From Chrysomallon squamiferum (taxonomy: Eukaryota; Mollusca; Gastropoda; Neomphalida; Peltospiridae): DNA of 60,000 bases. Positions 27,812 through 40,900 of this stretch are shown piece after piece (the stretch's first letter is position 1; every line of letters begins with the position of its first letter). Under the pieces are notes generated by a model, which was not told the origin of the DNA, searched no databases, and saw only the letters and a list, made by a program, of their open reading frames with translations. The translations under genes were made by a program, and so were the position numbers. The stretch is taken from NCBI GenBank assembly GCA_012295275.1, contig CM022671.1, forward strand, positions 9,324,858 through 9,384,857, written 5' to 3'.

Positions 27812-27815
<4 letters not shown>

Positions 27816-28859
27816 AATCTTTTAAATAAAAATCTTTCTTTCCCAAGTCAAGCAATTTATTTTAAGACTGTTGCATTGAACTAAACTCAACATCAACAGC
27901 CTTTAACTGCTAAGCTAATTAAAGTTAACCATTTATTAACTTCATTTCCCCATCTACTGAAGATCACAAATTTTTATTATCAACACTATAAAACAGCAGT
28001 AAAAACCAAGGAAAATGCTACATGAACTTAGGAATCAATATAAACTGATATTTTAAAAAAAGAAAAAAAACAACATAACAACAACAGCATAAAAATATAT
28101 ACTTGAAAATATATAAAAATGCTGATTTTGATTAAAATGCCATAATAGATGTAAATTATTTTCAAATGTCCTTACTGATGATATGCTGTTGTAATGCTAT
28201 TTTGATAAGCTATAAAAACTGTGTTAATGGGTAAAAAATAATAATTTAAGTAGGAGAACAAGCCAATGAATAAGAACATTAAACTGTAAAGAAATAGTAT
28301 TAACCCTTAAAATTAATGTCTTTTCAAAAGTTTTCAAATATTTAGGCTCTGTCCTGCTAAACAATTTAGTTAGTAAATAAACATAAAAATATATGTTATC
28401 AGTTTTTGTTTGTTTTGTAAGCACCAGTTATAATTTTATATTCTAATAGTAACTAAATATCAGTGACTATAATAAATATAACAAGTATTAGCCTTTGATA
28501 ATAATGTTTAACTATTATCATGGTAGATGATTAGCATGCATAGATTAAAATTTGAAATTTAAAAACAAAAACAAAAGCAAAACAATTGAATTGTGTTCAT
28601 TTCACCTTAAAAATCTTATATATGCTCCCAAAATAAACAAATAATAATAACAACAACAACAAAAGCCCTTCAAACAACATTTGTTTTTTTCAACTTAAGA
28701 ACATATCAGTAATTAATGATGTTCCAAAGTAAGGTTTTCCATATCAAATAACAATAAGCTAAAATTGTGTTAAGTGTATCGTTAAGTAAAATATTTCCCA
28801 CTAATAACTGCTACTAATAATAAAAATAATAAAACAACAACAGTAATAATATAACTTAC

Positions 28860-28961
28860 CTCTAATAAATGTGCAGTCACTGGTTTCCATAGTACCTCAA
28901 CTCTTGACAAATTCACTAATCCAGTTTCTAGCAATTTGGCCACAGCAAACAGTGATGGTTC
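28860..28961 (-). CDS. MON2: MON2 exon 19 (residues 780-813)
   Basis: Encodes [20 protein letters not shown], then [14 protein letters not shown], almost identical to vertebrate MON2. The acceptor is TTTAAAG and the donor GAG|GTAAGT (phase 0), so at least one more exon must follow. It was not found in the rest of the window. Confidence 0.95.
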
Positions 28962-31245
28962 CTTTAAAAACAAATAATAAAATATAAAATATTTTTAAAA
29001 TGTCTATATTTAAAATTTGAAACAGATATTTTAAAGTTTATTTTTCCTTGAGTTTATTTATTATTTTGTTTTATTTTATTCTATTTTCTCTGTTGCTTTG
29101 TTATTAAATTATATCTGTTTTCTAATCTTTATATTTTTTCTTTTCATCAAAGATTATCTCCAAAGTTAGAAATGTATTAAAAATCTGCATATTGAGATAT
29201 AGTAACTGAAAATATAAATTTGCTTTATTTAAAATCTTTATGTTATATTTGGCTGCATATATTTGATGGTGTATATATGGTAACTGAAAATGTAAATTTG
29301 ATTTATTTATATTATATTTGGCTGCTAATATTATGTCTGTTGTGTTGTGTCGTGCTGTTGTATACATGTATGTCTAAGATTGTATTTATGTACAGTTATA
29401 AGTAAATGTGTATGTAGTTTAAATAAAATTAAGTTTAAAAATGAATAAAGTCAGCTCCAAAATTATTTGACAAATATCTAAAACACAGTGCAATTACACA
29501 TCTCTGAAAATAAGATTTGGTATTTTATTTCATCAGTATGAAAATGGATCAATTTAAAAAAAAAAAAAAAAAAATGTATTCTTAAATATATATTGGAAAA
29601 TATCAATTTTAATACCCAATTAGTTGCAGAATTTTGTATTTATAACTGAAGTGAAACTTAAGGCAAAAAAGAATATCCATTCTTAAGCCATAATATTCAG
29701 TCCATCAGATTTTATCATGTAACAACTCAGAGTCAGAATACTAATTAGTACACATATTGTATAGGAAATTAAACCTCATAATAGAGGATGCCTGAAAATA
29801 GATTAATTTTTGGACAAAGTAGTTTACAGACTATAAAAAAATTAAAACCTCACAATAAAGGATACTTGAAAAACAAGGAAAATTATTAAACTGTGTAGTA
29901 TACAGAATGCATTGGTATTAAAATCTTACTATAAAGGACGTCCAAAAAAAAGATGAATTACTGGACTAAGTAGTTTACAGACTGTGCAGAAATTAAAACC
30001 TCACTATAAAGGACACTCGAGGAACAAGGATAATTAATAGACTGAGTAGTATACAAAAGGTGTTGGAATTAAAACCTCACTACAAATGACAACCAAGGAT
30101 AGTAACAGAAATACGATCCTCAGAGTCTTGTGAAGTCAGAGGTTGTGCTCATGGGAGGCATCCTTGACAACTTTATATGCTTGAAATAAATCAATGACTA
30201 ATGATTAAAAACTCAAAAACTCATTCAAAATGTAATATGTATCAAAATTTGAATACAATTTCATATATTTTTAGAACTTCATTACAAGTGTATTGGGATT
30301 ACATCCTATTTTATCTAGCATATATATATATATATATATATGTAATCTCTTTTTATAATCTGGAACACATGAATAAAAGAAAGCAGTACATTTTAAATGT
30401 TGAAAAATCCTCTAGATAGCAATTTTAAAATGAAATGTGAAACGATTTTAGCAAAAATTACATGGAATAAAAATTATAATGGTGTTTTGTTAATGACTTT
30501 TAAAACCAAATACATGGAACTGCTATTACTATATTTGAATTTTTGGTCTAAAGCATATTATATTTCATATTTTACTTTAAATTCTATAAGAAGAAAGAGC
30601 AAAAAAAAAAAAAAATAATAATAAGAAAGAGTAAAATTAAAATGATTTCATTGCATAAGTGTTTTACTTCTGACCCTGCACACAAAAAATTTGAAAAAAA
30701 ACCTAGCATCATGAAACAAATGATACTGACATTGCAAAGTGCCAAAAATGCCTCAATGTCAAAAAGTAAATTCACTTTGTTGTTATTTTGCAATAAAATT
30801 CTTTTAGTATGGTCTCCAGGGACCAGTTTGTACAGGATTCTATCTGCTTATAGAAATGACACCAACCGAATTCACTGAACTACAAATCGTAATCTTCTAA
30901 GTTCATTTTGACCCACACAAACTTGCACCACTCCAGGGACTGCATAAAAATTGCAAATTTCCTGTTTAATTAGCCTTATATCTGTTGCTTCTTTTTCACT
31001 GCTAAATCTTGTCACCAGTTTCAACTGATCACATATTGTCCAATATTCCTCCGGCAATAATCATGTTGTAATGTTAAGCCCACAGAATAATCAATAGACA
31101 AGTACATAATAAAAGAATAATGGGTTGGTGAGAGAAAATGTATGACAAAACTATGGTTTTGCATATATGTCTATCTGTTGTGTGTATATTTGTGTGTGTG
31201 TGTGTGTGTAGTTGTCTATATGTACATGCAAGATAGAATGGATCT

Positions 31246-31281
<36 letters not shown>

Positions 31282-31552
31282 TTGTCTATATGCACATGCA
31301 AGACAGAATGGATCTCTCTGTGTGTATGTGTGTGTGTGTGTGTAGTTGTCTATATGCACATGCAAGACAGAATGGATCTCTGTGTGTATGTGTGTGTGTG
31401 TGTGTTTATGTGTGTCTATATGTGTGTGTGAATTGTCTGTGTGTGTGTGTGTGTGTGTGTGTTTGTGTGTGTGTTGTGTGGTTGTCTATATGCACATGCA
31501 AGACAGAATGGATCTCTGTGTGTGTGTGTGTGTGTGTGTATGTGTGTTTGTG

Positions 31553-31587
<35 letters not shown>

Positions 31588-33026
31588 GTGTATAGTTGTC
31601 TATATGCACATGCAAGACAGAATGGATCTCTCTGTGTGTATGCATGTGTGTGTGTGTGTGTGTGTGTACTTGTCTATATGCACATGCAAGACAGAATGGA
31701 TCTCTCTCTGTGTGTATGTGTATGTGTCTGTGTCTCTGTGTGTGTGTGTGTGTGTTTAAGGTTAGAATGGCCTCATTCAGTGAGGCTCTGCTGAGCTGCA
31801 GTTGGCCATTTGACCCGAGCAGGATAAAGCTGATATCTTAAGACAGTAACCTGCTCTTTTTTCTGCAATCCTGCAGTCCTAAATAATGCAAAAACTAAAT
31901 GAAATTATCTGTGTAATTTCTCAACTCAGTGGTCTCAAGAGTAGGAGATTCATGCATGTTGATTTTGTTGTCACTATACATTAAAACAAAACAATTCCAA
32001 AATAACAACAATTTATTTGTTGTTTTTAAAGTAAAAACCTTTTCAATATGGTCTGTTAAGATCTAAACCAGGAATTAAACACTAAAATAGCAACTTCCAA
32101 AAAAGAATACTGTACAAACTGGTCCCTGGAGACTGTACTGATAGAATATATATATATATATATATAAATCAGAATTAAAAAAATTCATTTAGAGATATTA
32201 CTGCTTCAACTCATCAGTATTTTTAACAATAAGAATTGATTTAGTAATACAGTTTCAGTCTTTGTTACAAATATTTCATAATTCTTAATTCAAAACTGCA
32301 ATTCTTTCCCATAAAAATCATTTACACCAAAATAATATCATTTTTTACCATAAACCATTTTTTGTTTGTTATTAATAATAACAATAATAATAATAGATAA
32401 ACAAAATATATAATAATAATAATAATAGTAGTAATAATAATAACCACAAAAAAATAACAATAATAACAAAATAACAACATCAAAAAAGGTTAAAAAAAAA
32501 AAAAAAAAAAAAGAACGACAACCAAACAACAATAATTTTAAAAATGTTAAAAATAAAAAATGCTCAACCATATGAATTTTTTTCAGAGATAATATCATTT
32601 TAAATGGATGTTAAAACTTCCTGTAAGAGAAAACTCTCTGCCAACAGATATAAATTAAAAGACATAACAGCAGACTGGAAAACTGTATTTCATTGTGTAA
32701 CCAGTCATGTCTGACACATGACAAATGCCAGATCTGGGTTTCCATCAAGCAGGGTTAAAAAACAAACATAAAAAACCCTCCCCAACATTCTATCTCTGAC
32801 ATCATTCCAAGTAAGACATGATTATTAACCAAGAAAAACCAGTAATCAGTATTAGAATTTATTTTTCTGTTAACAAACTCTGCCATTTATTGGCTTGTCT
32901 GTTTCAGATTTGATTTTGTTATGTCTAAAAAAATGAAAAGTGTTTTAAAAATATATATTTCTTTCAGTATTTATAATTGCAGTTTTACACTGGACAAGAA
33001 AATTTATTCAGTATGTAATCTTGCTG

Positions 33027-33065
<39 letters not shown>

Positions 33066-33916
33066 CAGAGCCAAGTGATGTAAATTATCTATTTTTTGGT
33101 TTATTGTCTGCAAGATACCAATTTATATATATATATATATATAAAAGAAGTATAAGATGATGAATATCCATCAGGTGTACTTATTTTTCAAAATTATCAT
33201 ATATGTCATGTGTGTATCTGCATACAAACGTCTGTCTGACACAAACCAATTCTGGTCTGTTTAAAAACTGTTTAAAAATTAAAACATTTTTATAATTTCA
33301 AAAAAAAAAAAATAAAAAATAAAATTTGTTTTGATGGTTGTTGTTTTTTTCTCAAATGTTTAATTTTCAGAATAAAATAAAATAAAACATGAAAATTATA
33401 AGAAATCATTTTACACTTCAGCTGTTTTGAAATCATTAATGAAGTATCTGAATTTTTTGCACTAATATTTTTTGTTGTATGACCTTTATTCAAAAAGACT
33501 TGGGAAAATAGCATAAATATCATTGCACATAAGGAAAATGGAAAACGGTAATCAATTCAAAAAAAAAAAAAACATTAAAAAAAATTAACAACTAATAATT
33601 AAAGAAGAAAAAAATTATAATCTAAAATGAAGGGTGGTAAGGAAATTAATTAGAAAATAAAAATTCAATGAACATCATTGTTAATATCTTCAGTGGAGGA
33701 CACCAGGCATTGTAGCAGGCTGATGAAAAACATGATATGACAAAATGTGGTCACTGTACACAGAAGGGAAATCAAGACACTGAAAAGTTTAGTGCATTAC
33801 CAAATAAGAAAAGGAAATCATTATTAAAAGTTAAGAAGAATCTGAATAACAAAAATTTTTAAATTTTAGATAATAATAATAACAGAAATAATAACAACAG
33901 ATATAATAATAATAAT

Positions 33917-33952
<36 letters not shown>

Positions 33953-34878
33953 TATAAAATTAAGGTAATATTTTTAATATTTTTAATTTTCCTAAATGTA
34001 ACCTATCAAAAATATTTAAAAAACAGATTTAAAAAACCCAGTAATTACAAAAAAGTTATAATTGCTTTATGCCAACACAAGTTTTTGGAGTACGTAGATA
34101 GCAATGCTTTATGACTGTTTTAACATTTATCCCTGCCATATTTCATTAATTAAATCATAAATTTAACTGTTTTTCTATTATGAATCCAGCTTTAAAACTT
34201 GTACATAACTTAAAAAATAAAATAAAATAAAATAAAAAAATAAATTAATAAATTTAAAAAAAAAATGATTATAATAATAAAACTTTAAAAAAAAGAAAGA
34301 TAATAATGAAATAAAGAATAATAATAAAAAAAAATAAATAATAAAAATATATTAAAGCTAGAAAAAAAAAAAAAAAAAAAATCAGATTATATAGGAATAC
34401 AGTAAATTAAATAATAAAAATTAAGAGAAAAAATATAAATTAACAACAATATGTACACAATATTCACAGTAATTTTGTGATCACATAAACATTCTATGAT
34501 GTTAATGTTTATTGAAACAAATATAAAACGATCACAGAATGAAACTTCAGCTTTGATAAGTAACTTAGTGAAGTTATGCTTGTTTAGACAGTTTGTAGAT
34601 GAAAAAAAAGAAATACTGTACCATTAAAATAGCTAACCATTTTACAGATATCTTTTTATTTTGCAAATCTATTAATTCTCAAAAACAGCAAATATTGAAG
34701 GTAAAAAAGGGAAAACAAAAGGAAGAAAAAGGAAAATGTATAATGAAAAAAATAAAGGAAAAAAGAAGTAGAAGAAAAAAGTAATCTAAGGTAAACAATT
34801 CAGTTCTGACAACACGTGTGAATGATCACAGAATTATCTCACCATGACTACGCAATGGTGTGGAGAATCTACACGTAA

Positions 34879-34910
<32 letters not shown>

Positions 34911-37900
34911 AATAAAAAGAAAGAAAAAAAGGAACAGAAGAAACTAATTTGATACCTAAAACTATTATTTTAATTAAAACTCAGTTTACTAAGAATAACA
35001 ATATATCTATGCATTCTTTGAATTCTGTTTTTGGTGGGCACGTTATGTGTAGTTATAAAAATATAAATGAAATTAATTCATATATTCATAAATATATTAT
35101 GTGTATTTTTGTCCTTTAGTTAAATAAATATGGATTATTAGATTTCTACTTGACATCAGGTTTAATAAAGTATATACTTTATTTCTATGTCATGTGTGTG
35201 TGTGTGTGTGTGTGTGTAATTATGATTTATTTATTTTACAAATTCATTAAATTAATATATTAAAAAAAGAATTCAAGCCATACCATTAATTAATTTAAAT
35301 GTTTATTTTTTAAGAAATGATAAAATAAAAAAATAAAAAATAAATATATATATTTAATTCTACTGCTGTTCAAAGCAAATTAAGACATAAATTAATTTAT
35401 GCTGGTTTTTTTTATTAATAATATTAATATATACTTACTCTATTGGAATATGCTAATTCCATGGATTCTGAAGATAATTTACATAAAGCATCTATTAAAT
35501 GATGCAAAGCAACCTCATCAAGGTACCTGAAACATGACAAAAAATAGCAAAATTGAAAATAATATAGCACAATCTTATATATATATTAGTTCTGACCACA
35601 AGAAATAAAAATTCTATAATACATTTTCATGCTGTCAATTTAAAATATTTATACTGATAACTAAAAAAAAAAAAAAAATGTAAAAGTAAAATTTTATTAT
35701 TTTTAAATTATCTTTTTTCAGTTAATAAAAACTAATTTGCTGAATTAGACAAATTTAAAATCTCCCCCCTATATTTAATGTATTGAAATTAGGTGTAACA
35801 AAATTAATATTTATAAAATATTATTTGTAATACAAAAAAGTTAGCATCCTAAATATTATACTCCTATAATAAATTAAAAAATTAAAAAGAAAATTTTTGT
35901 CTTTCACTCACTGAGAACTTTCAAACAGTCGTGACAACATGGATGACAACACTGGCAGGTCAGCCATGACAGCAGTGGTGATGACAGCATTGGCTGTTTC
36001 ATTTATCTGCTGTCCTGCCTTCAGACTTCCTCCTGATGATGGCTTCAGGCCAAGAATCCAAACAAGATGCTGAAAAAATATTTTAAAAACAACAATACAA
36101 CAACATTTCTGTAAACCTAGTAATCAGTAAACTGGAAATGAAATGATTTTTGCTATCATGTAATTATCAATGTAAAATCTTTTTGCTTGGTCCTGATACC
36201 ATTTGTTTCTGTGAGGTTTCACTCTACTTTAATAAATACTGAAAAACAAGCAAATGTAATAATTATGGAGATACTTTTAAAATAAAGGTTTATAGAACCA
36301 CCAAAAAATTACTGTTGATCCTTTCTTTGACTGCTTATTCCACTTTTTTATATTTAATTTTTTTCCTTAAATAGAAAACATCAAAGAATTCTTAAAATTA
36401 TAACATATACTTTTTATTCATTATTTCTGTACTAAATTTTTTATTATTATTAAAACTTCACTGAAAAAAAAAAAGTTTTTTGGTTTGTTTTGTTTTTTAA
36501 CTTATTGTCCATTTCTTTTTATTCTGCAATTATTATATAATTTAATGAATGTTTAATCACTCATTTATTACTTATTCTTGTTTTAAACTGACAGAATCTG
36601 AGTATTAATACCTGGAGTGTTGTCAGAACAAGATGCCAGGCTGTGCCAAGAATGCTTCCATGACAGTGTGCTACACACAACAGTGATCTCATACACTGAA
36701 TGTTCTTAGCCGTCAGCTGGAAACAGAACATTCATTTACACACACTATTTTGTTTTATTTTTTCCAGTGTTAAATTATTAAATATTTAAAAAAATATATA
36801 TTCTTTAAAATATTTTGTAATTAGATTTTAATTTTATTTATTTGTTTACTTTACCTGTGTTAATTAAATTTATTAAATAATTTAAAAAAATATATTCTTT
36901 GAATGTTTTTATAATTAGTTTTTACTTTTATTCTAAGTTAGCTAAATTACATCAATGGATGCTTAGATTTTTTGTCTCAGGATTCTGTTAAATAGGGTAA
37001 ATAGATTACAATAAATCCTTCCAATAAATAAATCTGTGTTCAAATCTCACCATGACTGGTCCCTGATGAGCACCAACAGGAAGTGATGCAGTGGGGAGTG
37101 GTGTTCCCACGGCAACCACCTGACTACGCTCTACAGCTTCAGCGCCCATCTGGTTTTCTTGACTTGATCCTTTGATGAGAGCTGTTACAGTGAAATTGTT
37201 TTTACAATAAATAAAAATGTAAAACTTACAAAATATTATTGTCAATAAATGACATTAAATTCTGTATATTTATTTAAATTAGAAGTACTAAATGCAAGAT
37301 TTACTCACTAACTTAATTAATTAAAACTGGAAAAAATACCATATATTATCATCAATAAATGAAATTTTTGGCACTTATTTTAATTAGGCGTGTCAAATGA
37401 AAAGATAAACTCCTTCAAAAATTCATGAAAAATTTTGTGTATCACTAATCAAATGTATGGATGATTACAATGACAAATTTTTCAATTTCTTTCAAACAGT
37501 ACTTTTAATAATTTGTTAAAAAATAAAAATAATAATAAGAAGAAGAATAAAAAATAAGAAAATAAAAAAAAGAAGAATGAAATCTGTTATATAAAGGACA
37601 AAAAACCATGTTATTTTATGAAAAGGCAGAAATTTATAAATATATAGTAATGAAATTTGATTACTGAATCTGTAAGCTAGACAGATGGAAAGAACTGACA
37701 TCATGATCCACTTACTTTTTGGACTGGTCGAACCACTGGTGTTGAGAATGGTCAGTGTGTAGTGAGGAGGCAGTGATGCCTTACAAAGGGCAGTGATAAA
37801 AGCATCTCGTGGTGTATTCATTCCCAGAATGCCACACAGTGTGGCATATGTCTGCTGTGATTTCAAAATGGACTCTGTCGCACTTTCATCAGTACTTTGA

Positions 37901-40900
37901 AAACAAATAATTTAAATTTTAAAAAAAATATATATATATATATATTTAATGAAAAAAATAAATATTAAAATTTAAAAGTAAAAATAACATAAAATGAAAT
38001 AAAATAAACAAGACATTCATATAGTGACTGGTCCATAATGAACACCAAAAATAAATAAATGTATATTTATTCATCATGAAAATAGCGTTTATAAAAGTTT
38101 TGATAAAATCTTTGAGATATCTGGAATTTATTATGAATGATTTCTGTTAAATATAAACTGAAAACTTACTAACTCAGATCTATAAAGTCACAGAAATTAT
38201 TAATTGATCAGTTGGTTAATTTTAGTTTTTGTTTTTATTTTATTTGTTTTTACTTATTAATATATATTTATTTACTTATTTATTTATTATTACTTTAAAT
38301 TTTTTAATAATAAAACTTTCCATAATTTCAGTAGGCATAGGTATATAAATATGTAGTTTTTTTTTTTTGAAAGCTGTATTAGGTGAGATGAGTCTCTGCT
38401 GGAAATGTATTAAACTGTTACCTTGCATCCAACAACAGTGAGAGGGCAGCAAGCATTCCACACCATGATGAGTTGATGAGCTCTTCTTTCAGTTGATCAT
38501 CTGCCAAACACACATATTAACAGTTATCTTATTGGTCAATGTAATTCAACAATCGAATAAAACATACCGGTTCTTAATAAAAATGTTAATGGTTGTCAAA
38601 TTAATACATAAAATGTATCATGCTTGACTGTTGATGGCAATTATATTGAATAAATTCAATGATAACAGTTTGTACATATGGTACCTAGTAATATATATTA
38701 AATGTTAAATATTCTTTGAATATCTTTGTTCAAAGATTAATATGTTTTCAAAAATTTCATCTTATTTTCCAGTATTAATTTATTCTTAAATACTGAAAAT
38801 TCAGTATTGTTAAATATTTCACAGATCTATTCAGTAAATGAATAAATTGATGTATAAAAAATATAATGGAACTGGTGTCTATAGAAATACTCATTATTAA
38901 TTCTGAATGTTAACTCATAGACATAATACAAACTTTGATTATTTTCTTCACTGGTTGTGTTAGGATCTACTTCTTTTTCTTCTTGATTTGCTTCTTTTGT
39001 TTCAAAGTTTTCTCCTTTGATCAGAAGTTCAACACTTTTCACCATTTCTAAGAGGCAGTAAAAAGCCAGAGAGACTCCATAACCTTCTGGGATGTTTGGT
39101 GGCTCAATCTTATCCAGCTGTTCTAGACTGTGAAAAAATAATATTTACACAACATACATAGCAGTATTTTAAAACTGACATTTATGGCTATGAGGTATAA
39201 AAATAATAATAAAAATAAAAATAAAATGCTAAAGCTGAATAATTACTTGAAGTGGTATTTGAAACAAAAAAATGCAGTTTGTATGATGACTGAGATCAGT
39301 CACAAATAAAAATACATTTTTATTGTGTTGTTTCTCTCTATCACAAAATGTGTATGTCACTGTATTATAATAATAATATGCAATAATAATAATACCAGTA
39401 ATAATAATATTAATAGTAATAATAGTGATAGCATTAGTATTAATGTGAAAATTCCAACTAACAGATAATATATATTTTCTTTTTTCAATCAATCAAATTA
39501 ACTATAACTGCTGATATATTTGAATATTCTCATCAAATCTTAGCTACTTCAGTACGCTGCATTGTAACAATATTAAAATGTAATGTTGGAAGTACATAAA
39601 ATCTTAAATCCTTAATAAAACTTTTCACTGATAAACACCAACATAATTACTGACATAAAATTACATTACAAAATTCTGACCTTCTCTCTTTTTAAAAATT
39701 CTTCTTTTAATATCTTTTAATTTCAAAATAACATAGTAATACAAACTTTCATGACTAAAGATAGAAATCATTGGAAATTATGTTAATAAATTAACACTAA
39801 TCAGAAAATTCACTTTTTCTTAGCTGAAATTCAGTTTTAAAGATTACACTGATTATTAAAAGGATAGTAAATATAAAATTCTACACCTAACACTTACTAC
39901 ACTGGTTTCGTCTGCCCAGGTGGTATAACTGACACTATTGGTATCCACACACCTCGATACATGAATGCTGCCTGTGGACTCATCCCTCCCCCTACAGGAA
40001 GCCCTGCCACTAATGCAGGAGGCAAACCCTGAGTGTCTGGTACTTTGGAACCTGAAGACAGCATTCAGAAAAAAGTATTACGACAAAAAAAAAATCATCG
40101 AGGAAGCATTCATAATAATGAACAATTGAAAATATTATAAAATAATGATTAGCTGAGAATATTAATAATTAAAAAAAAGATATACTGAAACTGTAACTGA
40201 TAAAAACTTTTACATTTTGAAATTTCAAAGTATTGATTTTACAAGATCAGTAAATTGATACACACTGCTCTGAGCAGCTGGCCCACCTGGGGGGTTCATG
40301 AACTGGAACTGGATAAACGACCCCACTCCATTCACCATGTCTCTGAAGATTTTTGTCGAATGTAACTTCATGTCATAGCTTTGACAGAAATTTCTAGAAA
40401 TTAACAAAACATAACAGTTAAAACATGGACATAATGTTTCCATTCATTCAAAATATTTTTAACCTTTTTTAATATTTTTTTAGTTATATATGTTTAATAA
40501 ATAATAAATAAATAAATAAATTTAGTATTTAAAGTGAAAAAAGTGAATTTAAATTTTGTCAAGATTAAAAAATTATTTTTCTTTCTTTCATTTTTCCTTC
40601 ATTTTTCTCACTGTCTGAAACTTACTTCAAGAGATGTGGTTGCATGCTGAGTCTGTAGAGTACCTCCAGAGCCAAACACCTCTGCCATATTGGTTTTTCT
40701 GGATCAAGAAACTTCACCAGAAGTGACAAAAATATCTCACATTCTGTAGTCTGAAAATATCACAATAAAAAAACCCAAAAAAACCATAAAAAATAGAAAT
40801 AATAAAATAAAGCAAAAAAACAAAATAAAATAAAAATATGAAAAAAGAAAAAGAAAAAAAAAGAATAAATAAATAAACTTGGAAACCAGCAAAAGAATAT

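Larger units (their letters stand above)
20151..28859. other. Gene-free AT-rich stretch beyond MON2 exon 19
   Basis: I searched by eye for the next MON2 exon (the conserved segment after AHLLE, with an REWGAEAL-type motif) and did not find it. The stretch contains AC, AG, GGAT and ATT microsatellites and a degenerate tandem region at 22000-22330. A more balanced segment at 24580-24990 has broken coding-like frames (for example plus-strand LTCNACTEDSHQQRANVSS) that I cannot classify. Confidence 0.6.
30798..32147. mobile_element. ~1.35 kb unit with 44 bp inverted terminal repeats
   Basis: The segment at 30798-30841 (core CTCCAGGGACCAGTTTGTAC) is found in reverse complement at 32104-32147 (core GTACAAACTGGTCCCTGGAG). 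Similarity runs over about 44 bp. Directly inside the left arm, a minus-strand frame at 30872-31057 ([20 protein letters not shown]..., with [20 protein letters not shown]) is unusually non-repetitive. It vaguely resembles the PIF/Harbinger nuclease stretch around FPGVIGCIDG, but lacks the DGT residues. The rest is the TG minisatellite and a fold-back-element copy. A dead DNA transposon invaded by repeats is the simplest reading; target-site duplications were not established. Confidence 0.5.
28962..35438 (-). other. MON2 intron 18, repeat-rich (6.5 kb)
   Basis: Longest internal intron of the visible gene. It carries a 78 bp duplication (29196-29340), a 77 bp minisatellite, a unit of about 1.35 kb bounded by inverted repeats, a compound TG minisatellite, AAT arrays and a 37-A run. 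The remainder is AT-rich with no recognisable exon. Confidence 0.85.

Noticed and set aside
31142-31841. Several overlapping long frames (VCVCVC and THTHTH types) on both strands
   Set aside because: Produced by TG/CA arrays and the minisatellite core; no codon constraint beyond the repeat.
33027-33063. A37 run as the tail of a processed retrogene
   Set aside because: No gene-like or LINE/SINE-like body precedes it on either strand, and no target-site duplication is evident.
40225-40265. Extension of MON2 exon 10 to a GATCTT|GTAAAA donor
   Set aside because: It would leave phase 0, incompatible with the phase-1 start of exon 11.
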